From a virus: a stretch of DNA of 64,000 bases. Both the position numbers and the translations under genes were made by a program. The notes under the pieces were generated by a model. The model searched no databases and was not told where the DNA came from. It saw only the letters and a list, made by a program, of their open reading frames with translations. Below are positions 21,533-30,677 of this stretch, piece by piece (within the stretch, counting starts at the first letter, position 1; every line of letters begins with the position of its first letter). The stretch covers positions 62,001-126,000 of IMG/VR virus record IMGVR_UViG_3300005288_000001; one strand, written 5' to 3'.

Positions 21533-22192
21533 TTACTCGAAAGTCGAGTCAGCTTCAATCGCGATGAAGTATTCCAGTTCGCCGTTGACAGCCTTGAAAC
21601 GGCTAATCTTCTTCGAGCTAATGGAAACGTCATACGAGCCAGCGACCAGCTTCAGGTTTTCCACCTTCAGGTTTACGCGGAACGTTCCGGTAGCAGCGCC
21701 AATCTCGATGACCGACTGGTTCGAGGTTGCGTTCTTCTTATCGGATACGACCACCGACAGCTTCGAGCCGTCACCGACAATAGCCAAGTCACCACCACGG
21801 AGAACCGCACTGGTACGTTGAATCATGGCCAGGTCTTCTTGCGAGAGCGTGAAGTTGACTTCTGCCGTCGGGAAGGTAATCTTCTTGGTTGGAGTAACCA
21901 GAACCGAGCTATCGGCAGCGAAGTACTTGATCGAGTTCGAGCCTTCTTGGATCAGAACAAACTTCTCGGTGAAGGACAGTTCCGGTTCGTTGAAGAGGCT
22001 CAGGGCGCCCAGGAATTCGCTCAGGTCATAGATACCGAACTCAGCGTCGAAGGTCTCGGTCACGACTGCGGAAGCCATGATGTTCTTCTGTGCGCTGATA
22101 GTTGCGATTTCGTTACCCGGCTTCAGCAAGAGATTGCTGTTGATGCTAGCGAAGTTCTTGAAGCGGGCGAGGGTGTCTTTGGATAGTTTCAT
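21533..22192 (-). CDS. 45: sliding clamp, gp45-like
   Basis: Ring-shaped processivity factor for the polymerase and, in T4, the mobile enhancer of late transcription with gp55 and gp33. The N-terminus MKLSKDTLARFKNFASINS and the end IAIEADSTFE match T4 gp45 (MKLSKDT..., ALEADSTHDF). The 219-residue length is close to T4 (228). It is the presumed docking site for the (S/T)LEDFF tails noted elsewhere in the window. Confidence 0.95.
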   Translation of the reverse strand: MKLSKDTLARFKNFASINSNLLLKPGNEIATISAQKNIMASAVVTETFDAEFGIYDLSEFLGALSLFNEPELSFTEKFVLIQEGSNSIKYFAADSSVLVTPTKKITFPTAEVNFTLSQEDLAMIQRTSAVLRGGDLAIVGDGSKLSVVVSDKKNATSNQSVIEIGAATGTFRVNLKVENLKLVAGSYDVSISSKKISRFKAVNGELEYFIAIEADSTFE

Positions 22193-22194
22193 AA

Positions 22195-22380
22195 TTAATT
22201 GGTTTCTTCAATGATAATGCGGCGGCTGGAGTGGATGAACTGCTCGGAGAGTTGGGTGGGATTGTTGAGCGAGGTAATCACGTCGTCAACCCATTCGCCA
22301 GCAGCGTTCTTCACTTGGACAATCAACTTCACCTTGTGAGTCGAGAGGTCCGCGTTTTCAATTCGTACTAGTTTTGTCAT
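22195..22380 (-). CDS. hypothetical protein, 61 aa
   Basis: MTKLVRIENADLSTHKVKLIVQV followed by GEWVDDVITSLNNP looks like a small beta-rich protein. It ends two bases before the clamp gene starts and overlaps the upstream gene by 23 bases. Unrecognised. Confidence 0.6.
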   Translation of the reverse strand: MTKLVRIENADLSTHKVKLIVQVKNAAGEWVDDVITSLNNPTQLSEQFIHSSRRIIIEETN

Positions 22381-22702
22381 TTCGTTTCTTTGGCTTATAC
22401 TCCAACGGAGCATCAATTTTCGGTTTGGATTTAACGGGAAGTTTCGCGTCAGCCCTGTCGATCCAGTTCAGATTAATGGTCCAACCAGACCATTCAAAGA
22501 GTGCATCGACATAGGCGTCAGCACGGTCCTGTCCGCGACCGTATGAAAACTCATCTACTCTACGTATTTTACCGTTGACTTCAACGGTTACGTAGCGATA
22601 AGACTGCTGAAACTTCTTGTCCGTTTCCAGATAATGTGTGACGACATCAACCCGGACCGGCCCCGACTTTAGGACCAGGGATTCGGTCGAAATTTGCGGC
22701 AT
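22358..22702 (-). CDS. hypothetical protein, 114 aa
   Basis: I use the ATG at 22702 (MPQISTESLVLKSGPV) because the longer open frame upstream runs inside the dNTP-hydrolase-like gene and is Ser/Thr/Pro-rich shadow. Visible parts include QSYRYVTVEVNGKIRRVDEF and a basic C-terminus (KPKKRNDKTSTN). The start is uncertain. Function unknown. Confidence 0.5.
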   Translation of the reverse strand: MPQISTESLVLKSGPVRVDVVTHYLETDKKFQQSYRYVTVEVNGKIRRVDEFSYGRGQDRADAYVDALFEWSGWTINLNWIDRADAKLPVKSKPKIDAPLEYKPKKRNDKTSTN

Positions 22703-23069
22703 CTCGGTTTCGCTTGGCGTCAGCGAGCTGGAGGTCGGCAATGAACTGGAGACAACAGATGGCGTGGGCCATGTGGTGGAGTCCAGTTTCTTGGTCGTAC
22801 GTTTGACCTTGCTTCCAGGCCCAGAGGTGGCGTTGGGCGGCGTCAAAGTATCGGTCGATACCGTTGGGGACTCGACGCCAGTTGTCGGGTTCGTATTTTT
22901 GCGCGCCAAAAGTCAGTACCTTAACGTTCTCTTCAAGAGCAAGTGGTGGCAGCAAGCCGTAAAGAAGTTTACCGGCATCGAACTTTCGTCCGCCGGTTGT
23001 TGCTGTTTGGGAGGCAGCAATCCGAGCGTTTGCTTGGCTCGGACTTTCCCCAGGGCGAAGCTCGATCAC
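22647..23069 (-). CDS. DUF5664-type dATP/dGTP diphosphohydrolase-like protein
   Basis: GRKFDAGKLLYGLLPPLALEE, then LTFGAQKYEPDNWRRV, then RYFDAAQRHLWAW and LHHMAHAICCLQFI, is the signature of the small phage proteins annotated as DUF5664 or dATP/dGTP diphosphohydrolase. These are thought to adjust nucleotide pools, which would fit a phage with altered bases. The 140-residue length is typical. It overlaps both neighbours by a few bases. Confidence 0.75.
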   Translation of the reverse strand: MIELRPGESPSQANARIAASQTATTGGRKFDAGKLLYGLLPPLALEENVKVLTFGAQKYEPDNWRRVPNGIDRYFDAAQRHLWAWKQGQTYDQETGLHHMAHAICCLQFIADLQLADAKRNRDAANFDRIPGPKVGAGPG

Positions 23070-23314
23070 TTCGCCTGGAGACCCTTCTTGATTCGTTCAG
23101 CGCGGCAAAGACCGGTAGAAGCGAATCGCTTGTTGCGGCGAACCACAGTGGCGTTCCATGCCTTGATGTCTTCAGCAGCCTGAAGACGGGCCGGTGCCGT
23201 CAGTTCAGCCTTGGCATGCATACGCTCCTGGGCTGGCGAGAGGTGGTTGTTGTAAGGTGATGCGCCCAGACGGGCGACCAGCTTCTGAATCAGACTTGGT
23301 TTGATTTCGATCAT
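23066..23314 (-). CDS. hypothetical basic protein, 82 aa
   Basis: Basic, Ala-rich small protein (MIEIKPSLIQKLVARLGASP... ending RAERIKKGLQAK). The ATG overlaps the stop of the upstream winged-helix gene. No domain recognised. Confidence 0.6.
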   Translation of the reverse strand: MIEIKPSLIQKLVARLGASPYNNHLSPAQERMHAKAELTAPARLQAAEDIKAWNATVVRRNKRFASTGLCRAERIKKGLQAK

Positions 23315-23526
23315 GGCTTCACGGGTTGGATGGAGTACTCGACGATCGCGTGGCGACGCTTATTGATCGTTCGGGTGAGAGGCTTGGACACGATATTGAT
23401 ACCCATGTTTCGCAGGTAGTGAATGTGTCGGCCAGGGTTCTGGATGCCGTAGACCTTGGTAATGGTCGAGGCGGTGATCTTACGACCCTTTTGCAGGTCC
23501 TTAAGAAGGGAAGCGGTCATCGTCAT
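23311..23526 (-). CDS. winged-helix-type small DNA-binding protein, 71 aa
   Basis: LLKDLQKGRKITASTITKVY reads as two helices leading to a turn, then NPGRHIHYLRNMGINIVS as a recognition helix, then KRRHAIVEYSI as a wing strand. This layout is common in phage winged-helix proteins of about 70 residues. A regulatory role is plausible; the target is unknown. The start may be ATG 23526 or 23520. Confidence 0.55.
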   Translation of the reverse strand: MTMTASLLKDLQKGRKITASTITKVYGIQNPGRHIHYLRNMGINIVSKPLTRTINKRRHAIVEYSIQPVKP

Positions 23527-23538
23527 AATAAACTCCGG

Positions 23539-23928
23539 TTAAAAGGAAATACCAGCGGCCAGCAGCTCAGCTTCAAACTCAGCGTCGGATAAGGTACGTT
23601 CAGGTTTCAATTGTACTACGTCTTCGTCCGTAGCACAACCCTTCTTCGGCAACTGTTCCACCTTGGTGAAGTTGTCGATATCTTCCTGGGAAGCGAAAGG
23701 CACAAGGCCTTCCGACTCACCAGTCTTATTTTCAACAAAGACCCATCGTGGCCAGCCGATCTTTTCGCCGCCATTCTCACGAGCGGCCAGCAATTCGTGA
23801 TGAAGGGTCCTCACGAAGCTGGAAGAAACTACACCGGAAGGATCGCGGTTGGGGCGATACTTCGCAAGGATGATGCAATAACGTTGTTGCGCTTTGGACA
23901 GTTGTGCAAAGTTAGTACGAAGCATCAT
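23539..23928 (-). CDS. hypothetical protein, 129 aa
   Basis: MMLRTNFAQLSKAQQRYCIIL... with IGWPRWVFVENKTGESEGLVP and an acidic tail ending LSDAEFEAELLAAGISF. It follows the CobS-like ATPase gene by nine bases and has GGAG before the ATG. Not recognised; the start could be either of two adjacent ATGs. Confidence 0.6.
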   Translation of the reverse strand: MMLRTNFAQLSKAQQRYCIILAKYRPNRDPSGVVSSSFVRTLHHELLAARENGGEKIGWPRWVFVENKTGESEGLVPFASQEDIDNFTKVEQLPKKGCATDEDVVQLKPERTLSDAEFEAELLAAGISF

Positions 23929-23937
23929 GATCTCCTA

Positions 23938-25098
23938 TTAGAACGGGCTAGACTTGCTGTAGTTTGCGGCGGTTGGGCGATTCGTTTGAGTCGCAGCCTT
24001 AACTGGCACCGGCGTCAGCTTATCGAACAATTCGATGAAAGCGTTCTTGGTGGACTTGTCGAAACGGTTGCAGCACAGTTCGATGGCCTTCTTCTTGTTA
24101 CGGAAGACAGCGTAAGCGCGAATCACGTGACCGATACGACGAGTCGTGATGGTTTCATCGACCGCACCGTCGTCAAACGACTTACGAACCGACTCTGCCC
24201 ACTTGGTCAGGGTAGTTGCGAACTCCTGATCATCGATACCGAAGGACTCGAGCAGGCGAACGATAATCTTGTTCTCGATCAGCGCTGCCGGATATTCCTG
24301 GTTGAAGGTAACTGCGAAACGTTCCAGGAATGCCTCATTCAGCACATTCGTACCGATGTAGCGGCCGTCATCCGAACCCTTACCCTTTGTATTGGCGGAA
24401 GCGATGATGTTGAAGCCTTCTGCCGGAATGATCACTTCATTCTTCAACTTGAAGTAATACGGCTTGCCTTCCAGAATAGGTTGTAAGCAAAGCAGAGTGT
24501 TAGCCGCGCCAGCGTCAACTTCGTCCAGGAGCAGGGTCGCGCCAGTACGCATCGCGATAAGCACCGGACCTTCCACGATTTCGACGTCACCGTTCTTCAG
24601 GGTCTTCGAACCAATCAGAACTTCCTCGTCAACCATCACGTTCAGGTTAATTCGGATAAGCGGCTTCTTGTGCTTCGAGCAGATTTGTTCCACCATCGTG
24701 GACTTGCCGTTACCGGTCGGGCCGGACACGTATGCCGGATAGAACAGATTCGACGCGATGATCGTTTCGAGGTCTTTGAAGTTGCCGAAGGGAACAAAGT
24801 TCGGGTCCTTCTTCGGAATCAGAGACTTCAGATCGAAGCCGGAAGCCTTGCTCATCGCCTCGATATCGTAGGCAACCTTTGAGTCGGTGGCCTTCGCGAA
24901 CGGATCGAGATCCTCGGGATTCGCCTGTGGTTCGGTCAGAGCACGAATTCGATCTTCGCTTTCGTAGTTCGTTACACGGGCCAGCGTCTTTTCGGCACCT
25001 TCCTTGGTCTTGGAACGGTGCACGACCGAGCCTTGGAAGTAAACGAAGTAACGTTGAGTTCCGGTGTCGTACTCAATACCAGTCTTATTTGGGTCCAT
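23938..25098 (-). CDS. CobS/MoxR-like AAA+ ATPase
   Basis: Walker A is GPTGNGKS (126-133) and Walker B is TLLLDEVD, followed by IIASANTKGKGSDDG (sensor region), all in the form found in CobS, the AAA+ subunit of cobaltochelatase, and MoxR proteins. CobS-like ATPases work with vWA partners as remodelling machines, and the upstream gene encodes such a partner. The N-terminal 70 residues are unrecognised. GGAG precedes the ATG. A strong promoter lies immediately upstream. Confidence 0.88.
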   Translation of the reverse strand: MDPNKTGIEYDTGTQRYFVYFQGSVVHRSKTKEGAEKTLARVTNYESEDRIRALTEPQANPEDLDPFAKATDSKVAYDIEAMSKASGFDLKSLIPKKDPNFVPFGNFKDLETIIASNLFYPAYVSGPTGNGKSTMVEQICSKHKKPLIRINLNVMVDEEVLIGSKTLKNGDVEIVEGPVLIAMRTGATLLLDEVDAGAANTLLCLQPILEGKPYYFKLKNEVIIPAEGFNIIASANTKGKGSDDGRYIGTNVLNEAFLERFAVTFNQEYPAALIENKIIVRLLESFGIDDQEFATTLTKWAESVRKSFDDGAVDETITTRRIGHVIRAYAVFRNKKKAIELCCNRFDKSTKNAFIELFDKLTPVPVKAATQTNRPTAANYSKSSPF

Positions 25099-25130
25099 AT
25101 TTCTCCATGATAAAAATTCACACTCAGTCT

Positions 25131-25158
25131 ATTATAACCTAAGACTGATTATTGACAA
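25131..25158 (-). promoter_or_regulatory. sigma-70 promoter for the CobS-like gene
   Basis: Leftward, TTGTCA (25153-25158), a 16-base spacer and a perfect TATAAT (25131-25136) sit about 33 bases upstream of the CobS-like ATG. This is the best host-type promoter I see in the window and would give early, host-polymerase transcription. Confidence 0.7.
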
Positions 25159-25159
25159 G

Positions 25160-27313
25160 TTACGCGATGCTTTTAATAAACCTATCCAGCAACACGCGGT
25201 TTCGCTTACGATTGTTCATTTGCGCCGTAAGAGCATTGGCTGCTTGTTCAGCAGTGGCCTTCCCAGTAACAGCATTCAGATTTGCGGTTTGGGTTGCAAG
25301 ACTCTGATTTGAGATGATGAACATCTCATCCCGGGATTTCGATTTCAGCATGTAGACGTTATCCTTCAGGATGTCCGCTCGACACTGCGTAGCCATTCTG
25401 GTAATTTCCACCGAATTGACCGAGCGTCCGATCATCGATTGAATGGCATGCCCATAACTCGTGCTGGACTCGATGTGGAAACCAATACTGGTCACCGTTG
25501 CCGTGTCCTTCAGATATGTGAGAATAGCATGTGTCTGTCCTGATTCTCCTTCGTTTACTTCATAGTCCACCTTCGTCTTTTCGTTACGAATCCAGTGGCG
25601 AGCCTTAACCGACTTACCACCCAGGTATGCTGTTGATGGGAAGGCATGGACGCTGTGTCCTTCACCATCCGTCATCGTAATGAAACTCAGCTTTTCCAGA
25701 TTGTGCTTTGCACGAAACTCCGGCAGATACCGAGTCATAAAGATCAGAGCTTCGTTAAGTGGTGTTCCACCAAGCCCGTATCCAGGAAGAGCCGTAAGTG
25801 CCTGTGAGAGTAAACGATCCGTCATACTCGAATATTCCTTATTCGTCATCTGGCTAGACAGCAGATTCAGCAAATGGAAGCGACCGTCACCAACCTGCAT
25901 CGCGTTCTTACTCTTTGCTTGACGAAGTTTCTCACCTTCACGAATCTTTGCATTGGCTGTTCCGGCACGTTGCTCTGGCGAATAAGCCAAATAGCCAGTC
26001 GTGAAAGCGAACACCTCAAAGGGAATTTGGCAGCGTCGGCAGAAAGTGGCAAGGTCAATCGTTTGACGCAGAACCTGGTCGATCGTATACATCATCGATC
26101 CACTCCAGTCAACCAAGAAGACCATACCATGGTTCTTACCCTTGGGGATAACTGAATTGCGTCTGAAGATGTCGTCCTTGAGCGAGTAGGCGAAGAGCTT
26201 CCTCGAATCAAGCATACCCGTCTTGGATACCGTTACACGCTTCTGTGCTTCGGCTGACTTGCGCATCTCGAATTCCTTAATCAGGAACCCGATGTCATTC
26301 TTGGAACGTTCCTTGAAGTCGCGGATGGAAGCAAGCTTGGCCTGAGTGATCGATTGGTCGATCGTAGCTGTTTCCTTGAGGACTCGTGCGAACGGGACCA
26401 CAGGATGGTTGCCATACAGCGGCACGATGGTGTGATAGTTGTACTTCACGTCCATCACAGCTGAGTTGGAAATCGCCTTATCGAATGCAGCGGTAGTCTT
26501 CGACTCCAGATAATTGGAAACACCCGGCTTGGATTTCAACCCACCGCCACCCATGCTTCCCTTCAGGCCAGGAGTGGTCTTTTGGCCATTCTTGCCATCG
26601 CCGTCTCCATCCTCAGAGTCACCATCACCTCCGCCACCTTCACCGTCCTCATCGCCGGAACACGAGTCACCGTCTTCTTCCTCACCATCTTTGTCGCCAG
26701 AAGAAGGTTGACCCTTGCCTTTGGATTGTTGCGGAGGCTTTGGGGGAATTGGTGGGACTTTGCCTTGACTACGTTGGTACTCGAAGATATCGGCAGCAAG
26801 GTCAAGAGCGTCTTGTTCGGACTCGGTTTGGCCGGCACGAACCACAAAATCGTATTCTTCGTCAGTGAAGTCAACGCCGCAATCGTGTCCAACCTTGTAA
26901 AAAAGATTGATACGGTCGATCAGGTTGTACTCGTCAAGGTTCTTTCCCTTGGCACCGAAGAAGTCCAGGTCATTGAGTTCCTTGTACATACCGGACAGCG
27001 ACTTGCGCAGACCAGGGAACTCACGCTTCATGTGCTTTTCGATGCGGACGTCTTCGACGACGTTGAAATAGCTAGGGAGGCGTTCGTCGATGTTGTTGGC
27101 TTTTTCGATAAGCTTCCACGACGTATGTTTGGCGTGTCCAACCTCATGGCCGACCATACCTTCTTCGATGGTGTCAGTCATTCCCTTGAAGATTGGCATG
27201 GTCAGGACACGTTCCACGACGTCAAAGGACGCAGTGCGAACGTTATCCCGAATCACAGATAGGTTTTCTGTCGCTAGGAGGCGGGCGACAATGTCAATGA
27301 CTTTTTCACTCAT
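25160..27313 (-). CDS. CobT-like metallopeptidase/vWA protein
   Basis: The 717-residue protein has an N-terminal zinc-peptidase motif HEVGH (56-60) with a likely third ligand in VVEDVRIEK (E87), a low-complexity acidic Gly/Asp/Glu linker (about 205-245) and a C-terminal vWA domain with MIDAS motif DWSGS (402-406). This is the CobT-type partner of the downstream CobS-like ATPase. In phages the pair is of unknown role; metal-dependent remodelling or proteolysis is likely from the domains. The stem of a small hairpin covers its start region. Confidence 0.85.
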   Translation of the reverse strand: MSEKVIDIVARLLATENLSVIRDNVRTASFDVVERVLTMPIFKGMTDTIEEGMVGHEVGHAKHTSWKLIEKANNIDERLPSYFNVVEDVRIEKHMKREFPGLRKSLSGMYKELNDLDFFGAKGKNLDEYNLIDRINLFYKVGHDCGVDFTDEEYDFVVRAGQTESEQDALDLAADIFEYQRSQGKVPPIPPKPPQQSKGKGQPSSGDKDGEEEDGDSCSGDEDGEGGGGDGDSEDGDGDGKNGQKTTPGLKGSMGGGGLKSKPGVSNYLESKTTAAFDKAISNSAVMDVKYNYHTIVPLYGNHPVVPFARVLKETATIDQSITQAKLASIRDFKERSKNDIGFLIKEFEMRKSAEAQKRVTVSKTGMLDSRKLFAYSLKDDIFRRNSVIPKGKNHGMVFLVDWSGSMMYTIDQVLRQTIDLATFCRRCQIPFEVFAFTTGYLAYSPEQRAGTANAKIREGEKLRQAKSKNAMQVGDGRFHLLNLLSSQMTNKEYSSMTDRLLSQALTALPGYGLGGTPLNEALIFMTRYLPEFRAKHNLEKLSFITMTDGEGHSVHAFPSTAYLGGKSVKARHWIRNEKTKVDYEVNEGESGQTHAILTYLKDTATVTSIGFHIESSTSYGHAIQSMIGRSVNSVEITRMATQCRADILKDNVYMLKSKSRDEMFIISNQSLATQTANLNAVTGKATAEQAANALTAQMNNRKRNRVLLDRFIKSIA

Positions 27314-27333
27314 ACCTCAAGTATACCTGAGGT
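27314..27333 (-). promoter_or_regulatory. hairpin covering the ribosome site of the CobT-like gene
   Basis: ACCTCA-GGTATACT-TGAGGT (leftward) is a 6-bp stem ending directly at the ATG. Its right arm contains the only Shine-Dalgarno-like bases (GAGG), so folding would hide them. It could regulate translation or simply mark the end of the gene 46 operon. Confidence 0.4.
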
Positions 27334-27352
27334 TTTAGAGCAGTTTGGCCTG

Positions 27353-29074
27353 TTATTTCAGTTCAGCCATTGCCGAGTAATTACCCTTCTTCTCGAACTT
27401 CAGAACACGAGCGAATTTGTCAATATGCTTATCCACCGAGTGTGATACGACGAACACATGGGTGCCATCGGCAGCGAGCGCATTGATCAGGTCTTGAGCA
27501 GAGTCATTACCTTCATCATCCAGGGAACCGTCCATCACCTCATCAAGGATTAGCAAATTGGTATTTGCCGAGTTCTTCATGCGAGCAATCTGGCGCCATG
27601 TGAATAGAATAGATAAATCAATACGCTGACGTTCACCTTCAGAGAAAGATGCGTAAGAGAATTCATCCCGATAACGAGATTTAATAGTTTCTTCGAATTG
27701 TTCATCTAGTTCAAATTGAATAAAGCTATCCTGGACCTGGAGATACTTGTTAATGAGCTTGTTCATTAGCGGCAGATACTCGCGGACCACGTTGGTCTTA
27801 ATGCCGGAATCCTTTAGCAGCGTCGAGGCAACTTCTTGCAGATTACGCTTCTCGGTTAGCTCGATCTTCTCTTCCAACATAGCAGTAATAGCTGCTGCAA
27901 GGGTTTTCAGCTTGACCTTTTCCTTATCTATGTCACCAGTGTTCGCGCTCAATTCCTTAATTTGATTTTCATAATCAACTGTCTGGCGGCGAATAGTTCG
28001 AACTTCAGATTGGATACCTGAATGATCAATCTGCAATTGCTGGAGGTCTGCATAGCATTGGTCGAATTGATTGCTCTTATCGATCAGTTCTTGTTGCTTT
28101 ATCTTTAGTTCGTTACGACTAATATGGATATCTTGGCGTTCGGACTCAAGTTTTTCATTGATTTCATGCTTGTGTTCGGTGTCAATACCCTGTCGGCAAA
28201 CCGAACACTCATCATGGTTTTCAAAGAAACTGAGTTCACTCATCACTTCCTGAAGGCGGCTGATCTTTTGACGGATATCAGAATTGACTTTTTCCAGGTC
28301 TTCCTTGAAAGAAAAGGACTCAAGTTCAAGTTTCTTAGCCTGCATCTGGTCTTCCAGAATTGTCAGGTCTTTCTCAAGAGCTTCGATGCGGCGATTGTTA
28401 TTATCAATCTTATGCTCAAGATCAGCTGTATTGTCTTCTTTGGACTTCTTCATTAAGTCAATGAAGGATCGCTGCGATTCGATTTGATTCTTGAGAGACG
28501 CGATATTCAAATTGATATCGGCCAATGCGGTCTTGGCTTCCGCTACCTTTTCCTTAAGGACGACTCCCATTGTCGAGAAAATCTTGATGTCAAGAATGTC
28601 CTCAATAACTTCGCGACGGTGACCAGCGGGCAGCTTCATAAAAGGAGTGAAGCTTGACGCGCCCAGGATGACTACTTGGGTAAAGGTCTTGTGGTTGAAT
28701 TTAAGGATTTGCGTTTCAAGAACCTTTTGATAGTCCTTTGTGGCCGCGTCTTGTTGAAGGAGCTTTCCGTCAATCTTAATCTCGAACAGATTCGGCTTAA
28801 TTCCACGTGTGACTTCGTAGTGTTTTCCTTCAGTCTTGAAGTTAACGCAAACCTTACACGCCTTTCCATTAACCGAATTGACAAGCTGGTTCTTAGTGAT
28901 ATTACGGAACGGTTTGCCAAAAAGAGCAAAGCATAAAGCGTCAAGGAGGGTGCTTTTGCCGTGGCCGTTCTTCCCGATGACGAGTGTGGTCGGCGCGCCG
29001 TTAAGCGAGATCTTAGTCCCGGCATTACCCGTCGAAAGGAAGTTTTGCCAGAAGACATCTTCAAAGTTAATCAT
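27353..29074 (-). CDS. 46: recombination nuclease subunit gp46 (Rad50/SbcC-like)
   Basis: ATPase partner of gp47 that processes DNA ends for recombination-dependent replication. Walker A is GKNGHGKST, a long coiled coil follows with a zinc-hook CSVC at its tip, and the C-terminal signature and Walker B LLILDEVMDG come near the end. The 573-residue length is near T4 gp46 (560). Its start overlaps the small ORF between it and gene 47. Confidence 0.96.
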   Translation of the reverse strand: MINFEDVFWQNFLSTGNAGTKISLNGAPTTLVIGKNGHGKSTLLDALCFALFGKPFRNITKNQLVNSVNGKACKVCVNFKTEGKHYEVTRGIKPNLFEIKIDGKLLQQDAATKDYQKVLETQILKFNHKTFTQVVILGASSFTPFMKLPAGHRREVIEDILDIKIFSTMGVVLKEKVAEAKTALADINLNIASLKNQIESQRSFIDLMKKSKEDNTADLEHKIDNNNRRIEALEKDLTILEDQMQAKKLELESFSFKEDLEKVNSDIRQKISRLQEVMSELSFFENHDECSVCRQGIDTEHKHEINEKLESERQDIHISRNELKIKQQELIDKSNQFDQCYADLQQLQIDHSGIQSEVRTIRRQTVDYENQIKELSANTGDIDKEKVKLKTLAAAITAMLEEKIELTEKRNLQEVASTLLKDSGIKTNVVREYLPLMNKLINKYLQVQDSFIQFELDEQFEETIKSRYRDEFSYASFSEGERQRIDLSILFTWRQIARMKNSANTNLLILDEVMDGSLDDEGNDSAQDLINALAADGTHVFVVSHSVDKHIDKFARVLKFEKKGNYSAMAELK

Positions 29075-29234
29075 GTTTGTTGAGAATTTTCTTCGCTGTT
29101 TGTTCCAGCGTCAATTTGTTTTGCGAATGTTTCCAACGTGTATATCTTCGAGACATTTCGCCATACATCTCATCGTACGCCCAAACTGTACGACACATTA
29201 TGGCCAACGCATATTCAACGAAATTATGTTTCAA
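29067..29234 (-). CDS. small protein between genes 47 and 46, about 55 aa
   Basis: Tyr-, Trp- and Lys-rich sequence (KHNFVEYALAIMCRTVWAYDEMYG...). No ATG is available; TTG at 29234 has GAGG about ten bases upstream, and another TTG at 29249 is possible. It overlaps both gene 47 and gene 46, which suggests translational coupling. Not recognised. T4 also has small ORFs in this position. Confidence 0.5.
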   Translation of the reverse strand: MKHNFVEYALAIMCRTVWAYDEMYGEMSRRYTRWKHSQNKLTLEQTAKKILNKHD

Positions 29235-30270
29235 TGTTAATTGCCTCAATGTACAGAGATTTCATATATGATTTGATCTTCTCTTTATCGGCCGTTGTTT
29301 CTACCGAGTCAACATAGCTGCTCATGAGGGAAAGGGTATCTTCCAGATCAACCGTTTCGTCCACTGTGCCTTGCTTAAACTCGGTCATGTCCTCGATGAT
29401 CTTTACCTCGTATGCATTGGCTGTTTGGATGCCAGTCATAAAGGCGTCGAACTTCTTAATGTCTTTCTTATTGGTCACGACAATACGAACGAACTTTTCA
29501 AAGCACTCAGCAGGGTCAAGAGTAATTGGCTTATCCTCGTCGTATTCATAGCGGATATGAATCGTATGTGGATTCTCAATGAACTCTAGTTTTCGCGTTT
29601 CGGTGTCGAAGACATGAAAGCCACGAGGATCACCTGCATCTTGCCAGGTAAGTTCGTAAGGAGTTCCAACATAAGTGATGTTTCCATTTTCAGATCTTGT
29701 ATGGAAGTGACCGGAGAGTACTCTCTCATATTTCGCGAATACAGATGGAGAAAGACCACCGTGAGCGGCCATACCACGATACATTGCAAAACCGTCAATC
29801 TCAAAATGTCCAACGCAAAGATCAGACTTCGAGTCCTGAATGTATTCATTGATTGCATCGTAATTCTCTTTGCATATCCAGGGGATAACGTCGATACTCG
29901 TTCCGTCGCAATCCAATGTGGTTGGGCTATCGTAACACCAAACGTTCCCGAATTCACCGAGGACCTGTTGGGTAGAATTAACCTTCAGACTTTCACGATA
30001 ATAGATGTCGTGATTGCCTAGGAGGGTGTGGATTTCGTATTGGCCACCCGATGCTGGCGCGAAGAATTGAGCCTTGCAGTCAGCCAGCGACTGCATATTG
30101 ATATACTTCCGAACGTCAAAAAGATCGCCAAGTTGTATAATATATTTGATCCCGTTCGCCCGAAGGTATGGGAAGAAGATATCTTGGTAGAAATATCCCA
30201 TATACTTCGAGAAAGCCGGCGAAGCATTTCGCGCGCCAAAGTGTGTATCGCCTAAGATTGCAATCTTCAT
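29224..30270 (-). CDS. 47: recombination nuclease subunit gp47 (Mre11/SbcD-like)
   Basis: Metallophosphoesterase nuclease with motifs GDTHFG, GDLFD, GNHD and GHFHT in order. Together with gp46 it resects DNA ends. The 348-residue length is close to T4 gp47 (339). The ATG overlaps the stop of the upstream gene. Confidence 0.96.
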   Translation of the reverse strand: MKIAILGDTHFGARNASPAFSKYMGYFYQDIFFPYLRANGIKYIIQLGDLFDVRKYINMQSLADCKAQFFAPASGGQYEIHTLLGNHDIYYRESLKVNSTQQVLGEFGNVWCYDSPTTLDCDGTSIDVIPWICKENYDAINEYIQDSKSDLCVGHFEIDGFAMYRGMAAHGGLSPSVFAKYERVLSGHFHTRSENGNITYVGTPYELTWQDAGDPRGFHVFDTETRKLEFIENPHTIHIRYEYDEDKPITLDPAECFEKFVRIVVTNKKDIKKFDAFMTGIQTANAYEVKIIEDMTEFKQGTVDETVDLEDTLSLMSSYVDSVETTADKEKIKSYMKSLYIEAINIET

Positions 30271-30677
30271 GGATTAGCTGACGGTTTTAGAATGTCCTCA
30301 ACCAGTTTCACAGGGAGAACAAACATATGGCCCATTATCATTTCGGAGTCTTTTTCGGGCATATCAGTTTTCGTGAATGTGATATCGTCTATGAGCATTT
30401 GAGCCAGAGCCAGAGCCATTTGGCGCTTGACCGAGATCTTCCATTCTTGCTCAGAATTGTACAATTCACGATTACCACTGGCAACCTCCATACGAACTTC
30501 GTACAGATGCTTGTCCATCTTAACAGCCAAGAGACCCATCTTAGTCCATTTGGCGTAAGGAGTTCCTTCTGGCTCCTTCACGACCGCAACTACTCGATGT
30601 TGCTGGCTAAGAGTTCCACCAAGTTTGGGATCGTAAGCGTCAGGAAGGGGAAGCAAGGTTTTAGGAGTCGTCATCAT
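30267..30677 (-). CDS. conserved hypothetical protein, 136 aa
   Basis: MMTTPKTLLPLPDAYDPKLGG... with a beta-rich middle (HLYEVRMEVASGN) and a helix-rich end. It overlaps the gene 55 stop by 17 bases and the gene 47 start by four. The start could be either of two adjacent ATGs. Small genes sit here in several T4-like phages; function unknown. Confidence 0.6.
   Translation of the reverse strand: MMTTPKTLLPLPDAYDPKLGGTLSQQHRVVAVVKEPEGTPYAKWTKMGLLAVKMDKHLYEVRMEVASGNRELYNSEQEWKISVKRQMALALAQMLIDDITFTKTDMPEKDSEMIMGHMFVLPVKLVEDILKPSANP

Noticed and set aside
22703-22909. N-terminal extension of the 22358-22702 gene
   Set aside because: The extra 69 residues are Ser/Thr/Pro-rich and lie inside the well-supported DUF5664 gene in another frame.
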